Assembly (NCBI GenBank): GCA_022572285.1
Contig: JACZWF010000020.1
Location: 1-12,903, forward strand
From: Nitrososphaerota archaeon
GTDB lineage: Archaea > Thermoproteota > Nitrososphaeria > Nitrososphaerales > UBA57
Length of the DNA: 12,903 nucleotides
Direction: 5' to 3'
In this document: one piece after another, positions 8,480 through 12,903 of the stretch
Layout of the letters: each line of letters opens with the position of its first letter
How positions within the stretch are numbered: the stretch's first letter is position 1
Made by a program: the position numbers and the translations under genes
Notes under the pieces: model-generated
Database searches by the model: none
Seen by the model: the letters and a program-made list of their open reading frames with translations, nothing else
Told to the model about the DNA's origin: nothing

Positions 8480-8496
8480 CATAAATCAGGTAATAC
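8480..8496 (+). promoter_or_regulatory. Core promoter of the ribbon-helix-helix gene with an overlapping GTAATAC site
   Basis: A TATA-like CATAAATC (8480-8487) is followed after two bases by GTAATAC (8490-8496). Transcription would start near 8508-8512, just before the ATG at 8517. The GTAATAC copy therefore sits between the TATA box and the transcript start, where a bound repressor would block RNA polymerase or TFB. Confidence 0.4.
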
Positions 8497-8516
8497 TCAA
8501 TGCTGGTAGCGAGGCA

Positions 8517-8861
8517 ATGGCCAGGCCCACAAAGCACGGCGTGAAACTCGTAACATATTCGGTCAAACTGAAGCCGGAGCAGGTTGATTTTCTGAAGACC
8601 TTAAGCAATGCCGGTGAGATGATAAGGGAAGCATTGGATAAGGAGATTCCTGACCTTAGGGATGGAATTAAAAGACGGGATGAAATCCGAAACCGGATTT
8701 CTGAGGTAACAAGTCGGATAGACCAAATAGATGAAGAATCGCATTATCCTGATCTGATTTCAGAGCTCAGAGACAAATATCATCAATACGGGAATGAGGA
8801 GCTTTTGGTATTACTCTCGCCGGAAGACGTTTCCCATAGAGAGAATTCCTTATCGGAATAG
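8517..8861 (+). CDS. Small ribbon-helix-helix-like DNA-binding protein
   Basis: A 114-residue protein. The open frame extends further left, but ATG at 8517 is the natural start: it follows a TATA-like box and GAGG five bases away, and upstream residues overlap the methyltransferase end. Residues about 10-42 fit a ribbon-helix-helix fold: a strand (KLVTYSVKLK), helix A (PEQVDFLKTL), a short turn (SNAG) and helix B (EMIREALDKEI), closely following the CopG/MetJ pattern. Residues about 45-95 are highly charged and probably a coiled coil (RRDEIRNRISEVTSRIDQID). Such proteins dimerise and bind short palindromic DNA, and they are frequent on plasmids, viruses and as antitoxins. No toxin gene follows. 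The surrounding cluster of GTAWTAC sites suggests it may bind them, which is inference. Fold call by eye, not by search. Confidence 0.6.
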   Translation: MARPTKHGVKLVTYSVKLKPEQVDFLKTLSNAGEMIREALDKEIPDLRDGIKRRDEIRNRISEVTSRIDQIDEESHYPDLISELRDKYHQYGNEELLVLLSPEDVSHRENSLSE

Positions 8862-9199
8862 GTACTACAGAATTCTCTGGGTTGAGCTAGCGACTCGGTC
8901 CGCTCTGGAAAGTATGTTGTCATCAATAGACATCGGAATCAGAAGTACTCCAAGCCCGCCAGGAATATTCTATGCCACGGCCCCTACCTGAGAAAGATTA
9001 CGTATTACTCGACACGAGGAATCCTACGAGCAACTTCTGAGGTGGCCAAACGAGATTGCCTCATTACATATTACCATATTATTGTTAGCCCTTTATCTAG
9101 CGAGTATGTATTACCCTGCTTCAGTTCTCTTGGCCAGTTAATGGACCACCCGAAAAGTTGGTTCGACATGTATTACCTTTTTGATATTGTCATAATGAA

Positions 9200-9244
9200 T
9201 CGGTCCGGAGGGAGTCGAACCCGGACATCTCCTCTGCAGAGAAC
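9200..9244 (-). other. tRNA 3'-half-like fragment, possible att site
   Basis: Read on the minus strand, this has the features of a tRNA from the anticodon loop to the discriminator base: an anticodon-like CTCTGCAGAG, a T-arm with a canonical loop TTCGACT closed by GGG/CCC (the outer two pairs are mismatched), and an acceptor 3' strand CGGACCG followed by A. No matching acceptor 5' strand or D-arm lies upstream; that side is AT-rich with a run of nine A (T9 on the plus strand). The anticodon cannot be fixed: GCA (Cys) needs a short variable loop, CTG (Gln) puts C at position 37. A 3' half without its 5' half is what archaeal tyrosine integrases leave at the far end of an inserted element. A degenerate tRNA pseudogene is the alternative. 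Confidence 0.45.
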
Positions 9245-9596
9245 AACATGTTTTCCCGAATTTTTTTTTCAAGAAATCTTACTTCACATACGATCGTCAG
9301 TATCGTAATACCGAATCGAAGATCCAGAAAGCGTTATTTTTGAGTTTGCAAGCTTCCGTGAGTGGGCTAACGCTGGCTCGAAGAAGCGTCTATTCTCAAG
9401 TGAAGCGTATTACCAAATATCTAGGCTGCCGAGGGAGTAAGAATAGCAATTTACAATCGATGAAGAGAATGTTAGACACCATCTAGACTGTCTCTTGAGG
9501 CAACCCTTCATCTATGCCAATGTCATCAAGCCGATCAAAGTCTTCCAGAGAGATTTTCTGTGTTCCGAAGACCTTCAAGAGTTTCAAGTTCCCTAG
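9201..9596 (+). pseudogene. Broken tyrosine-integrase-like gene, core-binding part
   Basis: One plus-strand frame (codons in phase with 9042) reads first through the tRNA-like fragment as RSGGSRTRTSPLQ, then, after a stop at 9306-9308, as IEDPESVIFEFASFREWA... to SSEAYYQISRLPRE, two stops at 9438-9440 and 9444-9446, then FTIDEENVRHHLDCLLRQ, PFIYANVIKPIKVFQRDFL and CSEDLQEFQVP, ending at a stop at 9594-9596. The order of a helix with FREWA, a YYQISRL helix, an ENVRHHL helix, YANVIKPIKVF, and a closing QEFQVP resembles the SAM-like core-binding domain and linker of archaeal tyrosine integrases. The catalytic domain (R, HxxR, Y) is not found; the next 330 bases are interrupted in all frames. SSV-type integrases contain the tRNA-derived att sequence near their N-terminus just like this. 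No search was possible, so the family remains a recognition call. Confidence 0.4.
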
Positions 9597-9930
9597 AAAG
9601 CTCCTCTACCAGAGCTAGTCCCAAGCAGATCTTGAGTAGACTTCCCCTTAGTTCAGAATATAGCCTTCTCACGAAGGTTCCCAGAAAGGGTTGGTGAAAG
9701 ACTATCATGTTAAGCAACCTAATGTGTCTGAATGCTACAACTAGTCTGGGTGAATACCTTCCGTTATCATCGTCCGCACAACGAACATTAGCGAGCCCGG
9801 CTGGCCGTCCTATTTTCTATTTCGTAGGGGTGAGATAGAGGGTGCAAAACCAGAAGAGTTTAATGGAGGAGCTCTACCAACGACTAACTAAAGCCTTTTC
9901 CAGAACCCTAAAAATCACATGACATTAATG

Positions 9931-9938
9931 TTATCTAA
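9931..9938 (+). promoter_or_regulatory. TATA-like box of the glycosylase gene
   Basis: TTATCTAA lies 26 bases before the ATG at 9957 in AT-rich DNA, consistent with a leaderless transcript. Confidence 0.45.
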
Positions 9939-9956
9939 TTTGGAACTCTGTCCGTT

Positions 9957-10517
9957 ATGGTACGACGTTGTGCGTGGGCAGGCAATATGCCTGAGATGAT
10001 TCTATACCATGATGGTGAGTGGGGAGTGCCTCTGTATGATGATAATAAGATCTTCGAGATGTTGAGTCTCGAGGGAGCGCAAGCGGGACTTTCATGGGCA
10101 ACTATTCTAAAGAGAAGAGAAGGGTATCGTGTAGCATTTGATAAATTCGATATTTCGAAGATATCTAAGTATAAAGAGAGTAAAGTTAAGAGTTTAATTC
10201 AAGATAATAGAATAATCAGAAATCAAGCCAAAATAAGATCAACCATCAATAACGCAAAGAGAGTCTTAGATGCTAAGAAAGAATTTGGATCATTTAATAA
10301 TTACGTTTGGGATTTTGTAGATCATAAACCCATTATCAACAAATTCAAATCGTCGTCACAATGTCCTTCTACTACCCCAATATCTGATAGCATGACCCTA
10401 GATCTCAAGAAGAGAGGTTTCACCTTTGTAGGATCTACAATATGTTATGCCTTCATGCAATCGATTGGGATGGTTAATGATCATTCGACAGACTGTTTTA
10501 GGTATAATGAACTCTAG
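9957..10517 (+). CDS. tag: DNA-3-methyladenine glycosylase I
   Basis: A base-excision repair enzyme that removes 3-methyladenine from alkylated DNA and leaves an abasic site. The 186-residue length is that of E. coli Tag (187). The zinc-binding residues are present at both ends: C5 and H18 (RRCAWAGN..., LYHDGEWG) and H176 and C180 (DHSTDCF). The active-site glutamate of the family corresponds to E39 in LSLEGAQAGLSW (36-47). The stretch RGFTFVGSTICYAFMQSIGMVNDH (152-175 region) is also typical. The start ATG follows a TATA-like box at proper spacing and the opening matches the family exactly. The gene is visibly richer in A and T than the genes on either side of the window (for example 10190-10260) and follows the integrase-like remnant, so transfer is plausible; Tag is mainly bacterial. 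Confidence 0.95.
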   Translation: MVRRCAWAGNMPEMILYHDGEWGVPLYDDNKIFEMLSLEGAQAGLSWATILKRREGYRVAFDKFDISKISKYKESKVKSLIQDNRIIRNQAKIRSTINNAKRVLDAKKEFGSFNNYVWDFVDHKPIINKFKSSSQCPSTTPISDSMTLDLKKRGFTFVGSTICYAFMQSIGMVNDHSTDCFRYNEL

Positions 10518-10637
10518 ACTCTTCAATTGAAAATCGTCGTAGATACAGAGAAGCAAAGGATATTGTAACTGCTTTTAGAACTTCCGGCGTCACGGTCAAA
10601 CGGCTAACTAATCGTTCAGTGATCAGAGATACGCGAT

Positions 10638-10646
10638 CTATTTAGA
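10638..10646 (+). promoter_or_regulatory. TATA-like box of the PH-like protein gene
   Basis: CTATTTAGA begins 32 bases before the GTG at 10670. No Shine-Dalgarno sequence precedes the GTG, so a short-leader or leaderless transcript is likely. The rest of the 152-base gap after the glycosylase gene holds nothing I recognise. Confidence 0.45.
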
Positions 10647-10669
10647 CTTACTCGGGCCATACCTGGCCT

Positions 10670-11014
10670 GTGGTCAACATCTCGATTTCTCACGGCGAGG
10701 CTGTTGTTAGGCTTGAGGGTACCAAGAAATTTCTTGCTCTGAAAGGCACAATTAAGATCCCATTAAAATCGATAAAATCAGTAAGTCTTCGACCGCCTAA
10801 GTGGAGCTTTCTAGGTGTTAGAGCTGGCACTTATTTTCCCGGGGTAATGATGGCTGGCACTTTCTGGACTAGAAGTGGCAAAGAATTTTACTACGTTCGT
10901 GATCCGAATAAGTGTGTAACTCTTACCCTGTATGGTCATGAATATTCAAAGGTAGTCTTTCAAGTGGATAATCACGAGAAAGTTGCGTCACTAGTCAGTG
11001 AGGCGCTTCGATAG
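10670..11014 (+). CDS. Small PH-like (bacterial PH-domain type) protein
   Basis: A 114-residue soluble protein without signal peptide or membrane span. It is almost entirely short beta-strands ending in one helix (HEKVASLVSEALR), as in PH-like folds. The order of strands, the PLKSIKSVSL turn (31-40), the central GVRAGTYFPGVMMAGTFW (49-66) and then GKEFYYVRDPNKCVTLTL (70-87) resembles an uncharacterised family of about 110 residues common in Gram-positive bacteria, in which the G(V/L)RxxGTxxPGxxxAGTF stretch is the most conserved part. Function is unknown. The start is GTG at 10670, placed by the TATA-like box; VNISISHGEAVVRL follows the family opening. It is followed after 118 bases by the gene for an exported protein on the same strand. 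A bacterial origin by transfer is possible. Confidence 0.6.
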   Translation: MVNISISHGEAVVRLEGTKKFLALKGTIKIPLKSIKSVSLRPPKWSFLGVRAGTYFPGVMMAGTFWTRSGKEFYYVRDPNKCVTLTLYGHEYSKVVFQVDNHEKVASLVSEALR

Positions 11015-11101
11015 AGTCTACCGGCTTCCCAACCAGATCTCTAACTTCGATATAGGTTAGGGATTGTTCAACACCTTCGAACAGGCGTTCGATGGTATAG
11101 C

Positions 11102-11109
11102 ATTAACTT
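11102..11109 (+). promoter_or_regulatory. TATA-like box before the exported protein gene
   Basis: ATTAACTT lies 31 bases before the ATG at 11133. The 118-base spacer also has a small inverted repeat, CTAAC (11041-11045 region) with GTTAG about ten bases on, of no clear meaning. Confidence 0.35.
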
Positions 11110-11132
11110 GCTCCCAGTTCAATAGATAATAC

Positions 11133-11636
11133 ATGGTAAGAAAAATAATATTTGCTGTTATCGCAGCGATATCCATAGTAGCTGGGGTATCAATAGTATT
11201 GGTAACGCCTATCGGATCGACCGTAGAACCTGTAGTACCAGCCCAGGTAACCAACATGTCTACCCTAATAGCCACTATGGTTGCAGAAAATGTACCTCTG
11301 CAAATGGACAACGGTGGAGTTGTAGTCGGTATCTTGTCGCAGCCATTCTTTTCAGTCGATGCACAAGTTCTTAACGCGTATGGCGAAGACATACAAGTGT
11401 TTGAATATGACTCAACTGACGACGCCCTCACCGATATAGATGAGTCGGGCCTCACGCCCGAAGGTCAGTTTCAGAGCGCGCGCGGCGCTATAATGGTTAC
11501 TTGGATCGATACAGCGCATTTCCATCAGACAGGGCATCTGATCGTTCTCTATGTCGGTAGCAACTCTGATATTACAACCATGTTAGAAGACTTACTAGGT
11601 CCACAGATCGCCGAGGGCATCGGAGCTGGGAGGTAA
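11133..11636 (+). CDS. Exported or membrane-anchored protein of unknown function
   Basis: A 167-residue protein with a positively charged start (MVRK) and a hydrophobic stretch at about 5-24 (IIFAVIAAISIVAGVSIVLV), a signal peptide or N-terminal anchor. There is no lipobox cysteine. The outside domain has a recognisable order: GILSQPFFSVDAQVLNAYGE (66-85), DIQVFEYDSTDDALTDI (86-102), then MVTWIDTAHFHQTGHLIVLY (121-140), VGSNSDITTMLEDLLGPQIA (141-160). This resembles an uncharacterised bacterial exported family in which a phrase like GxLIVLYVG...LGPQ ends the domain. I do not know a function; the pattern is from memory and not from a search. It has its own TATA-like box and lies downstream of the PH-like gene. 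Base composition is higher in G and C than the glycosylase gene. Confidence 0.65.
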   Translation: MVRKIIFAVIAAISIVAGVSIVLVTPIGSTVEPVVPAQVTNMSTLIATMVAENVPLQMDNGGVVVGILSQPFFSVDAQVLNAYGEDIQVFEYDSTDDALTDIDESGLTPEGQFQSARGAIMVTWIDTAHFHQTGHLIVLYVGSNSDITTMLEDLLGPQIAEGIGAGR

Positions 11637-11972
11637 GCTGCCATAGAGTGACACCTTTAAGCGATTTCGCCAGTTTTGATACATGCAGCTCGCAACTGTT
11701 CTAGTATGCCCCGCGCGCGCGGTCCGCCAGGTACTCTAATGTTCAGAAGTTTGATTACAAGCCTCGATGCTTATCTTCCACTATCGAGATCTTCACAGAG
11801 AACACTAACTAATTTGTATGGTTAATGGGCCAACTTCTCAAAGAATCATCTGCCTCAATCGTCGACTCATGGAACTTTGAAGTCGGTTCGCAAACTTAGC
11901 CTAACCGAATTCTCTGAGCCCCCGGGGGTGGGACAATACGTGTCCCCAGTTTTCGCTTTAATTACCAACAAT
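11637..11972. other. 336-base gap with an orphan promoter-like box and GC palindromes
   Basis: No convincing gene is seen. The stretch begins with CCTTTAAGCG (TTTAAG at 11656-11661), a good TATA box, 27 bases before ATG at 11683, which opens a frame of only 18 codons that passes through an alternating CG run (11712-11721). A second short frame starts with ATG at 11739 (28 codons). The right half holds the CCCCCGGGGG palindrome and a hairpin. A small RNA, a tiny peptide gene or the head of a deleted gene are all possible. Confidence 0.35.
11919..11958. terminator. Palindrome and hairpin between convergent genes, candidate terminator
   Basis: A perfect palindrome CCCCCGGGGG (11919-11928) is followed by a hairpin GGGACA (11930-11935), loop ATACG, TGTCCC (11941-11946). 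On the plus strand it is followed by AGTTTTCGCTTT. It lies 27 bases beyond the stop of the minus-strand nuclease-like gene and could end transcription in either direction. Confidence 0.3.
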
Positions 11973-12903
11973 CTACTGCGGCTCATTCGCCACGAGCTTT
12001 TCGACGATAGAGATAAAGTCGTGAACACGACTAGACCATTTTCCGATCGGTGAGTTCACATATCTGTCCAGATAGTCTTCCGGAATGTCAAAGGTTTTTC
12101 CAAGTTTGGTCTCTAAGGCTAACTTGAAATTATCTCGATATCTTTTTGTTTTATCATTATCAACTAGCGCTCCGAGATTGACTTGTAAGGTCCCGTCAGA
12201 ATAAACTGTATAGAGCGATCTAGTGCTAATCGTAGCAAATTTTGGATTGAAAGAACCTCGTACTGCGCCACTCCCCCAAGCAATTACACTAACTCTCTTA
12301 GAATATTGATAGAGGTCTTTGACGGCTTGAAAATCGGTTTCAGATAACTTCCCCTTCGCATCTTCAAAGAAACTTACTTCATCCCACTTCTTTCGACCCG
12401 AAACTGCCCCAGTTCTCTTCGGCACTTCCGCCCCGAATAATTTCGGTATGATTATTTCATAACCGTGATGTTCATAGTATTCTAATTCGACTGCGTAGAT
12501 GTTGAATTTGCTACTCTGATTGAGAAAGATAATCAGACCCCGTAATTCCTCACTCACCTGATCCATTAAAACTACAAATTTGAATCTTCCATCTTTCAAA
12601 TTGTCTTCAATTGATTTAAGAAGAGAAGAGACTTCATCATCGACTAGAGAAAAGAAATCTCTTAACTTCTGAGTCAGATCTACGTGGAATTGATGCTGAA
12701 TGATACCTTCAATATGTTTTATGAACCCCGATGTATCTCTATAATCACGCCAGAGAGCAGATCCATAATCTAATACTTGTGCAACAACTTGTCGCTTGTC
12801 AGAGTTCTTGAATAGTTTGGTCTCAATGATGTAAATATCCCCTTCTTTATCTACGGCTAAAACATCAATTGGCCCGGTACTAGTGGAGAACTCCTTGGAG
12901 ATA
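11973..12903 (-). CDS. PD-(D/E)XK nuclease-like protein, C-terminal part (cut by window edge)
   Basis: The frame is open from the right edge to the TAA at 11973, so at least 309 residues of a longer protein are seen; no start codon need lie inside the window. Numbering from the first full codon (12902), a nuclease core is visible: D13 in GPIDVLAVDKEG, then the hallmark E27-x-K29 in DIYIIETKLF, then Q42 and Y46 in VVAQVLDYG, the QxxxY pair seen in many PD-(D/E)XK enzymes. This IDVLA...IIExK...VAQxLDY arrangement is shared by restriction-like and NucS/DUF91-like nucleases. The rest (about 95-309) has alternating strands and helices and no second domain I recognise. A role in defence or repair is plausible but not shown. 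The N-terminal part and any partner genes lie beyond the window. Confidence 0.7.
   Translation of the reverse strand, partial: ISKEFSTSTGPIDVLAVDKEGDIYIIETKLFKNSDKRQVVAQVLDYGSALWRDYRDTSGFIKHIEGIIQHQFHVDLTQKLRDFFSLVDDEVSSLLKSIEDNLKDGRFKFVVLMDQVSEELRGLIIFLNQSSKFNIYAVELEYYEHHGYEIIIPKLFGAEVPKRTGAVSGRKKWDEVSFFEDAKGKLSETDFQAVKDLYQYSKRVSVIAWGSGAVRGSFNPKFATISTRSLYTVYSDGTLQVNLGALVDNDKTKRYRDNFKLALETKLGKTFDIPEDYLDRYVNSPIGKWSSRVHDFISIVEKLVANEPQ

Larger units (their letters stand above)
8490..9413. repeat. Cluster of GTAWTAC near-palindromes
   Basis: Seven exact copies of GTATTAC or its complement GTAATAC lie in 924 bases: 8490-8496 (GTAATAC), 8808-8814, 9002-9008, 9108-9114, 9170-9176, 9305-9311 (GTAATAC) and 9407-9413. 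ATATTAC at 9068-9074 is one base off. In five of the eight the next base, read in the GTATTAC direction, is C. Two copies share a longer core, ATTACGTATTAC (8997-9008) and ATTACATATTAC (9063-9074). With equal base frequencies one copy is expected per about 8 kb, and by eye I find none elsewhere in the window. The sites span the ribbon-helix-helix gene and the gene-poor tract after it. They could be operators, iterons or sites of a partition system; spacing is irregular (318, 194, 106, 62, 135 and 102 bases between exact copies). Confidence 0.6.
8862..9956. other. 1.1-kb tract without an intact gene
   Basis: No complete, convincing gene lies here. The contents I can support are most of the GTAWTAC sites, a tRNA 3'-half-like sequence (minus strand, 9200-9244), a run of nine T (9261-9269), and a broken plus-strand frame resembling an integrase N-terminal domain up to 9596. 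Between 9597 and 9930 all three plus frames are interrupted, and short stretches of protein-like sequence change frame, as expected for decaying DNA. The last 30 bases hold the promoter of the glycosylase gene. Confidence 0.6.

Noticed and set aside
8890..8904. TCGGTCCG at about 8895-8902, also found at the end of the tRNA-like fragment (9200-9207), as a possible second att copy.
   Set aside because: The match is only eight bases and the flanks differ completely.
9042..9308. An 88-codon plus-strand frame containing SGGSRTRTSP.
   Set aside because: As an independent gene it is unconvincing: SGGSRTRT is what antisense tRNA sequence encodes. Only its right part is kept, as the start of the integrase-like remnant.
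9535..9717. A minus-strand frame of 60 codons that can be extended to about 9810 without a stop.
   Set aside because: It lies opposite the integrase-like plus-strand remnant and decayed DNA, has no start signal at its open end, and its sequence resembles no family. The plus-strand frame is more protein-like.
1..12903. CRISPR arrays, insertion-sequence ends and rRNA genes.
   Set aside because: No regularly spaced direct repeats, no transposase with terminal inverted repeats and no rRNA-like sequence were seen on either strand.

Overview
The window looks archaeal. Most genes have an AT-rich box (TTTTAAG, CTTATTAG, TATTTAG and similar) about 25-32 bases before the start codon and no clear Shine-Dalgarno sequence. 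This is the layout of archaeal TATA promoters with leaderless or near-leaderless transcripts. GTG and TTG starts are common, genes are mostly single, and the strand changes often. The gene set (GH15 glycosidase, pirin, ABC-2 exporter, cysteine-cluster protein, UbiE-like methyltransferases) fits an archaeon of the Thermoplasmatota or Thaumarchaeota kind. I cannot place it further without a search.

Bases 1-8443 read as ordinary chromosome: the start of a DEAD-box RNA helicase (-, cut by the left edge), pirin (-), a class I methyltransferase (+), a YkgJ-like cysteine-cluster protein (+), a two-gene ABC transporter (ATPase then membrane subunit, -, sharing one base), a GH15 trehalase/glucoamylase-like enzyme (-), and a second methyltransferase (+) divergent from it.

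Bases about 8450-9960 are different. They hold one small ribbon-helix-helix-like DNA-binding protein and then 1.1 kb without an intact gene. Inside that stretch are a degenerate tRNA 3'-half-like sequence (minus strand) and, directly to its right and in one plus-strand frame, a broken reading frame that resembles the N-terminal core-binding domain of an archaeal tyrosine integrase. Archaeal SSV-type elements leave this arrangement when integration splits their integrase gene. The same stretch carries seven copies of the near-palindrome GTAWTAC (8490-9413); I found none in the rest of the window. One copy sits on the core promoter of the ribbon-helix-helix gene. I take this to be a decayed integrated element, possibly with a surviving regulator and its operators.

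Bases 9957-12903 hold an AT-rich 3-methyladenine DNA glycosylase I (+), a PH-like small protein (+), an exported or membrane-anchored protein of unknown function (+), a 336-base gap with an orphan promoter-like box and GC-rich palindromes, and the C-terminal part of a PD-(D/E)XK nuclease-like protein (-, cut by the right edge). This end reads like accessory DNA.
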